A stretch of DNA of 64,000 nt from Hyphomicrobiales bacterium (GCA_900468805.1 UEIF01000032.1:46519-110518), one strand, 5' to 3'; shown: positions 25,385 to 33,051, numbered from the stretch's first letter. The notes: a model not told the origin generated them from the letters alone. Translations and numbers: made by a program.

Positions 25385-25663
25385 ATGGATATCAAGATTG
25401 AGGAAAACACCTCCGGCGGCCGCTATGTTGCTGCCCTGGAGGGCCATGAAGCGGAGATGACCTATTCTCGCACATCGCCGAAACTGATCATCATCGATCA
25501 TACCGGCGTGCCGGACGCTTTGCGCGGCAAGGGCGTCGGCCAGGCGCTCGCCCTTCACGCGGTCGAGGCGGCCCGCGAGGGCGGCTGGAAGATCATCCCG
25601 CTCTGCCCCTTCTTTAAATCACAGGCGCAGCGCCACCCCGAATGGAATGACGTGGTGAACTGA
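25385..25663 (+). CDS. YjdJ-type small GNAT N-acetyltransferase
   Basis: A 92-residue acetyltransferase of the short GNAT class. The acetyl-CoA loop is ALRGKGVGQALALHAVEAAR and the C-terminal motif is PLCPFFKSQAQRHPEWNDVV, which marks the YjdJ/GTCN family. AGGAG lies a few bases before the ATG. The substrate is unknown. It is transcribed alone and is divergent from the pqiA-like gene. Confidence 0.88.
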   Translation: MDIKIEENTSGGRYVAALEGHEAEMTYSRTSPKLIIIDHTGVPDALRGKGVGQALALHAVEAAREGGWKIIPLCPFFKSQAQRHPEWNDVVN

Positions 25664-25692
25664 GGACGCCGCGCATACGATAGAAACACCAA

Positions 25693-25733
25693 AAGCCATG
25701 CATGACGGACACTGCGTCCGGCATGCATGGCTT
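25693..25733. terminator. Long bidirectional hairpin between GNAT and fliJ genes
   Basis: A two-part stem: 25693-25704 pairs with 25722-25733, and an inner 5-base stem (25706-25710 with 25716-25720) pairs around ACTGC. It lies between two convergent genes. Confidence 0.8.
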
Positions 25734-25778
25734 CTGTGGTTATCCCCAAGGCGCCGGGACCGGCGCCTGCAATATTCG

Positions 25779-26129
25779 TCAGGCCCGGGCGCGAACTGCG
25801 CCGTCGCGCTCTTCGAGCGCCGTTGCCCTGGCATATTCCGCCTGCATTTCCTCTAGCGCCAGTTCCAGCGCCTCCTCCTGAACCTTCAGTTCCTTGATCG
25901 AAACCTGAAGATTGTCGGCGCGCTGACGTGCGGCCTTGGCGAAGGTCGGATATGCAAAGTGATTCGGGTCGGAAATACCGGACTTCTTTTCTTCTACGAC
26001 GATCTGGCTCTCCAGATCCTTCGTCATCCGTTCAAATTCGGACATCATCATCTGCAACTGCTGCAATTGACGACGCTTTTCGTTAACCTGAAACTCTTTC
26101 AGGCGAACGAGGCTCTCTCGCGACTTCAT
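25779..26129 (-). CDS. fliJ: FliJ-like flagellar export chaperone
   Basis: A 116-residue, highly charged coiled-coil protein (SRESLVRLKEFQVNEKRRQL at the start, ELKVQEEALELALEEMQAEY near the end) with the layout of alphaproteobacterial FliJ, the soluble stalk-like component of the flagellar export ATPase complex. The ATG at 26129 has GGGAG eight bases upstream. An ATG two codons earlier is possible. It is divergent from ctrA, which controls flagellar genes in this class. The name rests on pattern, since coiled coils carry few diagnostic residues. Confidence 0.75.
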   Translation of the reverse strand: MKSRESLVRLKEFQVNEKRRQLQQLQMMMSEFERMTKDLESQIVVEEKKSGISDPNHFAYPTFAKAARQRADNLQVSIKELKVQEEALELALEEMQAEYARATALEERDGAVRARA

Positions 26130-26286
26130 ACGCATTACTCCCGTGATGCGAGACCCCGGCTCAACTCTAAACTGCCCTTGCGCGCCGCTTTGACACGGTT
26201 TGCCGAAAAATTTCCTCCGATATTAACAAAAACCTACCGCTGGTAACCTTTCGTTTACGGGCATCGTTAATGATAGGTCCGATGAT

Positions 26287-26301
26287 TTAAGGGTCGGTAA
26301 A
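26287..26301. promoter_or_regulatory. CtrA-like box in the ctrA upstream region
   Basis: TTAA, seven bases, TAAA: seven of eight positions match TTAA-N7-TTAA. A weaker version (GTAA-N7-TTTA) lies at 26243-26257, closer to fliJ. Autoregulation of ctrA is established in Caulobacter. Confidence 0.4.
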
Positions 26302-26334
26302 CGCCAATACCGGAAACCGAACCTTTTCATTAGC

Positions 26335-26363
26335 GAGTCAGATGAATCACTTAGCGCAGATTC
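26335..26363. promoter_or_regulatory. Cluster of three GANTC (CcrM) sites upstream of ctrA
   Basis: GAGTC at 26335-26339, GAATC at 26344-26348 and GATTC at 26359-26363 lie within 29 bases. In Caulobacter one ctrA promoter is silenced by CcrM methylation of such a site, so this cluster probably marks a methylation-sensitive promoter. Confidence 0.6.
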
Positions 26364-26422
26364 TTAATGTCGAAGTTGAGATTTGTGGTTTGAGATTTCC
26401 ATTGGAAAACATAGAAATGGAA

Positions 26423-26439
26423 AATTTATTTAATAAATT
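26423..26439. promoter_or_regulatory. 17-base AT-rich palindrome upstream of ctrA
   Basis: AATTTATT, one T, AATAAATT: a perfect inverted repeat 125 bases before the ctrA start. It is AT-only, so it may be an operator, a DNA-bending site or a chance palindrome. Confidence 0.4.
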
Positions 26440-26564
26440 CGATACTCCTTGCCAGAGTGAATTAGAATTTGTTAACCATTTCGTGGCAGCTTCCAAATCA
26501 CGTAGCTTATTCGGTATCGCGTAGGGGGCCAGGCCACCTTTCGGCGGCGGTAAAGGGGATAATT

Positions 26565-27266
26565 ATGCGGGTACTTCTCATCGAGGATGACAGCGCTACG
26601 GCGCAGAGCATCGAACTGATGCTCAAATCTGAGAGTTTTAATGTTTATACGACGGATCTCGGCGAAGAAGGCGTGGATCTGGGCAAGCTGTATGATTACG
26701 ACATCATCCTTCTCGATCTGAACCTTCCGGACATGTCCGGATATGAAGTGCTGCGCACTCTCCGTCTGTCGAAGGTCAAGACGCCGATCCTTATCCTCTC
26801 GGGTATGGCTGGTATCGAAGACAAGGTTCGTGGCCTCGGCTTTGGCGCCGACGACTACATGACGAAGCCGTTCCACAAGGACGAGCTCGTCGCCCGTATC
26901 CACGCCATTGTCCGCCGCTCCAAGGGTCATGCCCAGTCGGTCATCATCACGGGCGAACTTATCGTCAACCTCGACGCCAAGACCGTCGAAGTCGGCGGCC
27001 AGCGCGTTCATCTGACGGGCAAAGAATACCAGATGCTGGAGCTTCTCTCGCTCCGCAAGGGCACCACGCTCACCAAGGAAATGTTCCTGAACCACCTCTA
27101 TGGCGGCATGGACGAGCCGGAACTGAAGATTATCGACGTCTTCATCTGCAAGCTGCGCAAGAAGCTCGCGAATGCTGCCGGCGGCGCAAATTACATCGAA
27201 ACCGTCTGGGGCCGCGGCTATGTGCTGCGCGAGCCCGATGGTGCCGAATACGCCGAAACCGCCTGA
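26565..27266 (+). CDS. ctrA: Cell-cycle master response regulator CtrA
   Basis: A 233-residue OmpR-class regulator. The receiver carries acidic residues in LLIEDDSATAQ, Asp51 in ILLDLNLPDMSGYEVLR and Lys in DDYMTKPFHKDELVARIHAI. The winged-helix DNA-binding domain includes LTGKEYQMLELLSLRKGTT and VWGRGYVLREP. It controls the cell cycle, flagella and DNA replication in alphaproteobacteria. The ATG at 26565 follows AAAGGGG; the frame open from 26469 is upstream noise. It is surrounded by sciP, fliJ and chpT. Confidence 0.98.
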   Translation: MRVLLIEDDSATAQSIELMLKSESFNVYTTDLGEEGVDLGKLYDYDIILLDLNLPDMSGYEVLRTLRLSKVKTPILILSGMAGIEDKVRGLGFGADDYMTKPFHKDELVARIHAIVRRSKGHAQSVIITGELIVNLDAKTVEVGGQRVHLTGKEYQMLELLSLRKGTTLTKEMFLNHLYGGMDEPELKIIDVFICKLRKKLANAAGGANYIETVWGRGYVLREPDGAEYAETA

Positions 27267-27293
27267 TCCGCCGAATCCCCTTACCGAAGAAAA

Positions 27294-27314
27294 GTCCCGC
27301 CTCTCCGGCGGGAC
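27294..27314 (+). terminator. Terminator after ctrA
   Basis: An 8-base GC stem (27294-27301 with 27307-27314), flanked by A and T runs (AAA before, TTTTATTTTG after), 27 bases after the ctrA stop. Confidence 0.9.
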
Positions 27315-27393
27315 TTTTATTTTGTCGGCAATGTCCGGAAAAGAAAAAGCCGCCCCAAAAGGACGGCTCGCGTTATCGATTTGCGCGACTTCT

Positions 27394-27756
27394 TCAGGCA
27401 GCGATTGCGCGATTTCCGAACACGGCGGTGAGGATCTTGCGGTCGAAGGGCTTGAGCAGGAAGTCGGTGGCTCCTGCCCGCTTGCCGGCCATCAGCTTCT
27501 TCAGATCGGCCTCGATGACGCAATAGTAGATCTTGACCTCTTTGCCGCCGTCCATGGCGCGGATATTGGCGATGAGTTCGAGCGCGCCTTCCATGCCCGA
27601 ATCGACGATCAGATATTCAGGAAGCTCAGCCTGGCAGCGCTGCAGCGCCTCTTCGGCATTCGAAGCTTCGCTGACCAGAAAATCGAGCTCGGAAAGGATT
27701 CGCTTGCCGACCTTGCGAACGATGTCCGAACTATCGGTGATCATGAATCTCTGCAT
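27394..27756 (-). CDS. Atypical single-domain response regulator
   Basis: A 120-residue stand-alone receiver with no output domain. The phospho-acceptor is Asp52 (YLIVDSGMEG) and the conserved lysine is Lys102 (FLLKPF). The usual second acidic residue is replaced (ITDSSD), and the switch Thr/Ser position appears to be Cys79 (YYCVIEAD). The DXXMP motif is altered to DSGME. It is convergent with ctrA and 113 bases downstream of chpT in the same direction, so co-transcription with chpT is likely. A CpdR-like partner role in the ChpT relay is possible, but the sequence is not close to CpdR. Confidence 0.85.
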   Translation of the reverse strand: MQRFMITDSSDIVRKVGKRILSELDFLVSEASNAEEALQRCQAELPEYLIVDSGMEGALELIANIRAMDGGKEVKIYYCVIEADLKKLMAGKRAGATDFLLKPFDRKILTAVFGNRAIAA

Positions 27757-27869
27757 GGCGGCTCCTTATCCCTCGCGCTGTCTCCGTCGAGGGCCTTCCT
27801 AACCTTCGAGGATAGGTTCATCAGGCTAAGGAATCGTTACTGCGCCCGCCTCGATCAGCGATCGATGAA

Positions 27870-28517
27870 CTAGGCTGCGGCCACCTTGGCAGTGAAGACG
27901 ATCTCTTCGGCGCTGGCCGAATAATCCAGAATCATGCCGCATTCTTCCGCCAGCAGCACAGTATAATAAGGCTGGATCGAATGCGCATCGATCGCTTCCT
28001 CGACGGTACCGGTGGCGATTTCGACGAATTTCGGCGGCATGCGCATCAGCTTGCCCTTCGCCACGAGCTTGAAACTCGCGTCGAATTCCGGATTCTCCAG
28101 CGTAATATCCAGATTGCCGCCGCGCGGAATGGAAGAATATGCGACGAGGAAGAGGTTCAGGAGCAGCTTGACCCTGTTCTTGGCGACAATCGCGCGCGGG
28201 CCGCTCCAGCTCAGTTCGGTCTTCTTCTCGGCCACGGCAAAGTCCTTGGCTGCACGTTCGGCCTCGCCGGTATCAATCGAGGCGCCGACGGAACCGGATG
28301 CACCGAAGGCAAGGCGTGCGAATTTGAGACGAACTGAAGCATTGAGCGCACTGGTGCGGATGAGATCCATCGCGTCCGAATCCGCTCCGCCTTCGTCCAG
28401 AAGCTCCAGACCGTTATTGATCGCGCCGACGGGCGAGATCACGTCATGGCACACACGACTGCAAAGAAGTGCGGCCAGGTCCGGGCCGGATAGAGTGAGA
28501 TTCGGGTTCTTGGACAT
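27870..28517 (-). CDS. chpT: Histidine phosphotransferase ChpT
   Basis: A protein of 215 or 216 residues with a pseudo-histidine-kinase fold: a DHp bundle with the H-box VCHDVISPVGAINNGLELL (His24 or His25 depending on start) and a degenerate ATPase-like domain. In Caulobacter ChpT carries phosphate from CckA to CtrA and CpdR. Two adjacent ATGs (28520 and 28517) are possible; the second lies six bases after AGGAG. It is divergent from eipA and leads into the atypical receiver gene. Confidence 0.94.
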   Translation of the reverse strand: MSKNPNLTLSGPDLAALLCSRVCHDVISPVGAINNGLELLDEGGADSDAMDLIRTSALNASVRLKFARLAFGASGSVGASIDTGEAERAAKDFAVAEKKTELSWSGPRAIVAKNRVKLLLNLFLVAYSSIPRGGNLDITLENPEFDASFKLVAKGKLMRMPPKFVEIATGTVEEAIDAHSIQPYYTVLLAEECGMILDYSASAEEIVFTAKVAAA

Positions 28518-28622
28518 CATCGTCTCCTGAGGGCGGCAGTATCATTCCACCCGGTAGTGTGCCTGATCAAAATTGCGCGAAGTTTGCGACCGTACTTGCC
28601 GCCATAATGACACCATATTTGG

Positions 28623-28637
28623 TAAACCGATTGTTAA
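28623..28637 (+). promoter_or_regulatory. CtrA-like box between chpT and eipA
   Basis: TAAA, seven bases, TTAA followed by G: seven of eight positions match TTAA-N7-TTAA. It ends about 50 bases before the eipA start. EipA of Brucella has been reported as a direct CtrA target, which supports the site. Confidence 0.45.
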
Positions 28638-28687
28638 GACGATCGGAGCAAAATGCATCAAATGCCAATGCCCCCCGACAATGACGA

Positions 28688-29290
28688 ATGGATGACATCA
28701 TGCGCCTCCAATTTCTCGGAAGATTTATCGGCTTCTGCAGGTTGCTGACCGCTATCATGGTATCGTCGGTGATTGTTGCTGGACAGGCCGCTGCCCAGCA
28801 GAACAATGGCCAGTACACGGTGCAGGAAATCGTCGATGCCGGTCACTCCTTCTTCGGCGAAACCAGCGGCGGCCTTGCCAAGGTCGTTGAAAGCGCCTTC
28901 CAGAAATACGGCCTGCCGAACGGCTATATTCTCGGCCAGGAAGGCGGCGGCGCCTTCATCGCCGGCCTCACTTACGGCGAAGGCCAGCTCAACACCAAGA
29001 ATGCCGGCGAGCACCCGCTTTACTGGCAGGGTCCGTCTCTAGGTCTCGACTACGGCGGCCAGGGCTCGCGCGTCATGATGCTGGTCTATGACCTGCCCTC
29101 CATCGACTCTATCTATGCGCGCTTCGGCGGCGTCAGCGGCTCTGCCTATGTCATCGCCGGCTTCGGCATGACGCTTCTCAAGAACAACAATGTCCTGGTC
29201 GTGCCGATCCGCACGGGCGTCGGCGCCCGCCTCGGCATCAATGTCGGCTATCTGAAAGTCACCCCGAACCCGACCTGGAACCCCTTCTGA
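28688..29290 (+). CDS. eipA: Envelope integrity protein EipA (DUF1134)
   Basis: A 200-residue periplasmic protein with an N-terminal signal helix (LLTAIMVSSVIVAGQAAAQ) followed by the DUF1134 domain. Its conserved segments are GHSFFGETSGGLAKVVESAF, YILGQEGGGAFIAGLTYGEG and VPIRTGVGARLGINVGYLKV. Brucella EipA supports envelope stress resistance. The start may be 28688 or the ATG at 28700; neither has a strong ribosome-binding site. Position beside chpT and a CtrA-like box links it to the cell-cycle regulon. Confidence 0.9.
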   Translation: MDDIMRLQFLGRFIGFCRLLTAIMVSSVIVAGQAAAQQNNGQYTVQEIVDAGHSFFGETSGGLAKVVESAFQKYGLPNGYILGQEGGGAFIAGLTYGEGQLNTKNAGEHPLYWQGPSLGLDYGGQGSRVMMLVYDLPSIDSIYARFGGVSGSAYVIAGFGMTLLKNNNVLVVPIRTGVGARLGINVGYLKVTPNPTWNPF

Positions 29291-29419
29291 AAAGCCCAAA
29301 TCACCGCTAATATCCTTGGGAATATGGTCCTGCCGGTGCTCGCAGCCTTGCCGCTGCGGGCTCTGCGTGCTTAATCAGGCGGACTGACCCGTATCAACCT
29401 TCGAATCGATGGCCGCGCC

Positions 29420-30577
29420 GTGATCGAATATGCTCTCTTATTCGGATTGGGCTTCCTGACCGCGGCCTTTCTTGTCTTTCTGGTCTCGCCTGCCGTCCAC
29501 CGCCGCGTCGTCTGGTATACCGAAAACCGCCTGAAGGCGACCATGCCGCTGAGCCCGCAGGAAGTGCGGGCGCAGAAGGACATGGTGCGCGCCCTCTATG
29601 CCGCTGAAAACGCCCGCACCGCACAGGACCTGCACCGCGAACGCGAAAAGTCGCTCTCCCTCCAGCTGCGCCATGACGCACTCGCCGTCGATGCCGGCAG
29701 GCTGGCCTCGGAGGTCAACGAGGCGCGCGCACAGATCGGCGAGATGCAGGTCGAGGCTGCCGAGCATCGCTCCCACCTGCGCAAGGACGAAAACTATATC
29801 AGCCAGTTGAAGACCAGCCTGCACATTGCCGAACAGGCGGGCTCCAACAAGGATAGCGAACTGGAAACTCTGCGCGCGCGGCTTTCCAAGATCACGGAAC
29901 AGACCAACAACTTGAAGATCGACCTTGCTGCGCGCGAGACCGAGGCCGAAAACCTGAAATTCCGCACCAATGCCCTGCGAGACGAACGTGATACGATGCG
30001 CCAGGACATAACGGTGGCGCAGAAGCGTGCCAAGGATGCCGAGCAGAAGCTCAGCCAGCAACAGCACATGGTCATTCGCCTGGAAGATAAGGCCGCCCGC
30101 GAGGCCGCTTCTGCCGCGGACAAGGAAGCCCTGCTCGGCCGCCGGCAACAGGAGATCGCCAAGCTGAAGGATCAGGTGAAGGCTGCCAATGCCGAAATCC
30201 GCAAGGCCGCAAAGGTGCTGCGCGATGCCGGCCTCTCCAAGGCGATTGCCGATCTGCCAGCCGAACCCGCCGGCGAGACCGAGCCCGCCACGCTGGATGT
30301 GGCGGCCATCACCGCGCAGATGGGCGATAATGTGCGCCGGCGTAGCGCCGCACTTGCCGACCATCTGCAGAAGGCAAGAAACAATACCGGTCGTGACGGC
30401 GCCCTTCGCGAGGAGATCGCCTCGATCGCCGCCAACATGGTAGCGCTCACGGCGCTCGATGAGGGTCCGTCCTCTCCGATCCTGCCCCTCCTGCCCGGCA
30501 GGGAGAAGAAGGGACCGAATGAACGCGTGAACCTCGCCGACCGCGCGGCTGCGATCATCGCCGATCCGCAGCGCTGA
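29420..30577 (+). CDS. Membrane-anchored long coiled-coil protein, unknown function
   Basis: A 385-residue protein with one N-terminal membrane helix (IEYALLFGLGFLTAAFLVFL). About 250 residues of charged coiled coil follow, rich in Glu, Lys, Arg and Gln, then a proline-containing tail. The start is a GTG with no strong ribosome-binding site. I recognise no catalytic domain. The layout resembles scaffold or polarity proteins that hang from the inner membrane into the cytoplasm. It lies just after eipA in the same direction, 129 bases apart, and is convergent with the methyltransferase gene. Confidence 0.75.
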   Translation: MIEYALLFGLGFLTAAFLVFLVSPAVHRRVVWYTENRLKATMPLSPQEVRAQKDMVRALYAAENARTAQDLHREREKSLSLQLRHDALAVDAGRLASEVNEARAQIGEMQVEAAEHRSHLRKDENYISQLKTSLHIAEQAGSNKDSELETLRARLSKITEQTNNLKIDLAARETEAENLKFRTNALRDERDTMRQDITVAQKRAKDAEQKLSQQQHMVIRLEDKAAREAASAADKEALLGRRQQEIAKLKDQVKAANAEIRKAAKVLRDAGLSKAIADLPAEPAGETEPATLDVAAITAQMGDNVRRRSAALADHLQKARNNTGRDGALREEIASIAANMVALTALDEGPSSPILPLLPGREKKGPNERVNLADRAAAIIADPQR

Positions 30578-30583
30578 ACTTAT

Positions 30584-31408
30584 TCAGATCCGCTCCATCG
30601 CCGAGGATATGGCAAAGAGCGCAATACCTGTGGCCGTTGCCACATTGAGACTGTCCAGTCCTTCGGACTGCGGAATGCGCGCACTGCGGAAACGGGAAAG
30701 CACCGCCTCCGGCAAGCCCTCGCCCTCGGTGCCGACGACGAGCGCCATGCGATTGGAGGCTGGTATCTGCCGGATGTCAGTCTCGCCGCGTGGCGAAAGC
30801 GTCCAGATAACAAAGCCCCGCTCGGCAAGGCTCATGAGAAGATCGAGCGCATCGCCGGCGCGACGATAGGGCATGCTCAGAACAGAACCGACGGAAACGC
30901 GCAGCGCCTTGCGGTAGAGCGGGTCGCAGCAGGTTTCGTCAAGGAGAATCGCATCCGCCTTGAAGGCAGCGGCATTGCGGAACATCGACCCGGCATTGTC
31001 GTGATTGGAAATGCCGCAACCGACGAGGACCAGCGCCTGCTCGGGCAGCGTATCCAGAAAGACGGTTTCCGTGGCCTGCTCGCGGTGACCGAGCGCAAGC
31101 ACGCCGCGATGCATGTTGAAGCCGACAATACCATCGAGAACATCGGCGTCGGCCACATAGACAGGTACGTCTTTGGGAAAGCGGTCGAGGATCTCCGCCA
31201 CGCCGTCGAGCCTGTTGCGAAGCAGCAAGATCTTTTCGGCAGAAAATCCTCTGCCCGCCGCATGCGCATCGGCGAGCATACGCAGCACGACGGTACCTTC
31301 GGCAATGAAGCGGTTCTGTCGCCCCGTCAGGTCGCGCTCGCGGATATCGCGAAACTCCGCGATCCGCGGATCGTCCGGGGTTTCGATCGTGAGAGGCTTT
31401 CCGGCCAT
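30584..31408 (-). CDS. TrmH-family (SpoU) RNA 2'-O-methyltransferase
   Basis: A 274-residue SPOUT methyltransferase. The knot motifs are SNHDNAGSMFRNAAAF, ALVVGTEGEGLPEAVL and IPQSEGLDSLNVATATGIAL. The N-terminal part (RQNRFIAEGTVVLRMLADA) is the substrate-binding domain. It methylates ribose in tRNA or rRNA; the exact target cannot be read. The frame is open to 31498, but the ATG at 31408 gives the normal start, seven bases after the upstream gene stop, so the two are probably co-transcribed. Confidence 0.88.
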   Translation of the reverse strand: MAGKPLTIETPDDPRIAEFRDIRERDLTGRQNRFIAEGTVVLRMLADAHAAGRGFSAEKILLLRNRLDGVAEILDRFPKDVPVYVADADVLDGIVGFNMHRGVLALGHREQATETVFLDTLPEQALVLVGCGISNHDNAGSMFRNAAAFKADAILLDETCCDPLYRKALRVSVGSVLSMPYRRAGDALDLLMSLAERGFVIWTLSPRGETDIRQIPASNRMALVVGTEGEGLPEAVLSRFRSARIPQSEGLDSLNVATATGIALFAISSAMERI

Positions 31409-31415
31409 GCCGGCC

Positions 31416-31808
31416 TCAATTGCCCGACAATGTGATGTCGGCCACGATGCGGCCCGCCTTGATATCGAAGACCAGCGCCTTGCGCTTGCCGTTGACATCG
31501 GTGCCGTAAAACAGGATCTGTCCGCCCGAAAGCGATGTCTGCTCGATCTTGAAGCCGAGCGGCAGCGAGGCCGTCGAATTCACCGGCGCGTCGGAAGGAA
31601 CACCGGAAGAGCCTGCGGACGCTGTAGTCTGCGAAGGTTCCGTACGCGTCACCTTGTAGACAACAGCGCCGAAGACCGCCATAAGGCTCACGAACATGAT
31701 GGCGCCCGAGACGATCTGCAGGCGAACCATCTTGCGCCGGACACTTTCCATAGCCGGATCAAGGGGCTTTTCTTCCTGCTCATCGTCGGCTGGCTCGAAT
31801 TTCGTCAT
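31416..31808 (-). CDS. Single-pass membrane protein of unknown function
   Basis: A 130-residue protein: an acidic cytoplasmic N-terminus (DDEQEEKPLDP), one helix near residues 30-50 (LQIVSGAIMFVSLMAVFGAV) and a periplasmic C-terminal domain (LPLGFKIEQTSLSGGQILFY). I do not recognise its function. It precedes the RNA methyltransferase by seven bases and is divergent from the pseudouridine synthase gene, 43 bases away. Confidence 0.78.
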   Translation of the reverse strand: MTKFEPADDEQEEKPLDPAMESVRRKMVRLQIVSGAIMFVSLMAVFGAVVYKVTRTEPSQTTASAGSSGVPSDAPVNSTASLPLGFKIEQTSLSGGQILFYGTDVNGKRKALVFDIKAGRIVADITLSGN

Positions 31809-31851
31809 CTATGGCGTCCCGTTCTAAAAAATACGTCGGAGAAGAAGCGTC

Positions 31852-32877
31852 TTGAGCGACCCCTTTAAACAAGCAGATGACAATAGAAAAGTCCTGACCG
31901 CCGATGAGACAGCCGAAGGCCGCCTCGACGCCTGGCTGACCGCGCAGGTCGGCGAGGAGTTTTCCCGCAGCCGCATCAAGGCGCTGATCAAGGATGGGCA
32001 GGTCTTTTTGAAGGGCGCACCGATTACCGATCCCCAAAAGAAGGTGCGAGCCGGCGACAGCTACGAGATCATCCTGCCTGAACCGGAAGACCCGGCGCCG
32101 AAGGGGGAGGACATTCCGCTCGATATCCTCTACGAGGATGAAGACGTCATCGTCATCTCCAAGCCGGCTGGTCTCGTCGTCCATCCGGGTCCCGGCAACT
32201 GGACCGGTACGCTCGTCAATGCACTGATCTACCATTGCGGCGACACCCTCTCCGGCATCGGCGGCGTACGCCGCCCCGGTATCGTGCACCGCCTCGACAA
32301 GGATACGACCGGCGTCATGGTCGTCGCCAAGAACGATATGGCTCACCGCCACCTCTCGCTGCAGTTTGCCGACCACGGCCGCACCATGCCGCTGGAACGC
32401 GCCTATCAGGCGATCGTCTGGGGCCGTCCGCGCTCACTCTCGGGCACGATCGACGCACCGCTAGGCCGTGACACCGGAGACCGTACCCGACGTGCCGTCA
32501 AGCGCCCGGACAACGAGAACGCCGACGAGGCGATCACCCATTACCAGGTGCTGGAGCGTTTCCATGAAAGCCCGGATGCGAGCGCGCTCGCCTCGCTCGT
32601 CGAATGTCACCTGGAAACGGGCCGCACGCACCAGATCCGCGTCCACATGGCTCATATCGGCCATCCGCTATTGGGTGATACCGTCTACGGCGCCGGCTTC
32701 AAGACCAAGGCCAATCTTCTGCCCGACGAGGCCCGCAAGATCGTCAAGGCTTTCGGCCGCCAGGCGCTGCACGCCTTCATGCTGCAATTCGAGCATCCGC
32801 GCACTGGCGAGGTGATGCACTTCGAGGTGCCGCTGCCGGATGATATGGTGGAACTCGCCGACGCCCTGCGCGCATAA
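31852..32877 (+). CDS. RluD-type 23S rRNA pseudouridine synthase
   Basis: A 341-residue RluA-family enzyme. An S4 RNA-binding domain (RLDAWLTAQVGEEFSRSRIK) is followed by the catalytic domain with the active-site Asp in GIVHRLDKDTTGVMVVAKN and the segments VVHPGPGNWTGTLVNAL and GRTHQIRVHMAHIGHPLLGD. The S4 domain plus length fit the RluD branch. The start is TTG at 31852 with a GGAG site upstream, and no in-frame ATG exists before the S4 domain. Confidence 0.9.
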   Translation: MSDPFKQADDNRKVLTADETAEGRLDAWLTAQVGEEFSRSRIKALIKDGQVFLKGAPITDPQKKVRAGDSYEIILPEPEDPAPKGEDIPLDILYEDEDVIVISKPAGLVVHPGPGNWTGTLVNALIYHCGDTLSGIGGVRRPGIVHRLDKDTTGVMVVAKNDMAHRHLSLQFADHGRTMPLERAYQAIVWGRPRSLSGTIDAPLGRDTGDRTRRAVKRPDNENADEAITHYQVLERFHESPDASALASLVECHLETGRTHQIRVHMAHIGHPLLGDTVYGAGFKTKANLLPDEARKIVKAFGRQALHAFMLQFEHPRTGEVMHFEVPLPDDMVELADALRA

Positions 32878-32889
32878 GAAATGCCGCTG

Positions 32890-33051
32890 CTATCTCTTGG
32901 CGCCGGCACCCAGGACCCGATGCGTGGCATTGTCGAGAGCGTGGCTGGTGTCACGCCCGTCCTGCGCCAATCCCCTTGCGGTATTTCCGCAGGATGAAAG
33001 GGCGGCCGAAAGCGTAAGCAGCAGAAGGGCGGCAAGGGCTGGTCTGATCAT
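32890..33051 (-). CDS. Small lipoprotein, entericidin-like (53 aa)
   Basis: A 53-residue frame starting MIRPALAALLLLTLSAALSS and followed by Cys21 in a lipobox LSSC. The mature part (GNTARGLAQDGRDTSHALDN) is small, polar and alpha-helical, like entericidin-class lipoproteins. GC content and codon use match the neighbours, and the frame ends with TAG at 32890. It is convergent with the pseudouridine synthase gene and divergent from rpoH. Its function is unknown; entericidins are tiny envelope lipoproteins. Confidence 0.7.
   Translation of the reverse strand: MIRPALAALLLLTLSAALSSCGNTARGLAQDGRDTSHALDNATHRVLGAGAKR

Larger units (their letters stand above)
26130..26564. other. Divergent fliJ / ctrA regulatory region
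   Basis: About 435 bases, distinctly AT-rich for this genome. It holds three GANTC sites, at least one CtrA-like box and a 17-base AT palindrome, listed separately. A 60-codon frame at 26342-26524 is AT-driven and has no clear ribosome-binding site, so it is not called. A TTAACCAT half-site is at 26472-26479, 86 bases before the ctrA ATG. Confidence 0.65.

Noticed and set aside
26342..26524. A 60-codon frame upstream of ctrA
   Set aside because: It is AT-driven, its start overlaps a GANTC site, it lacks a ribosome-binding site, and it covers the regulatory region of ctrA. A leader peptide cannot be fully excluded.
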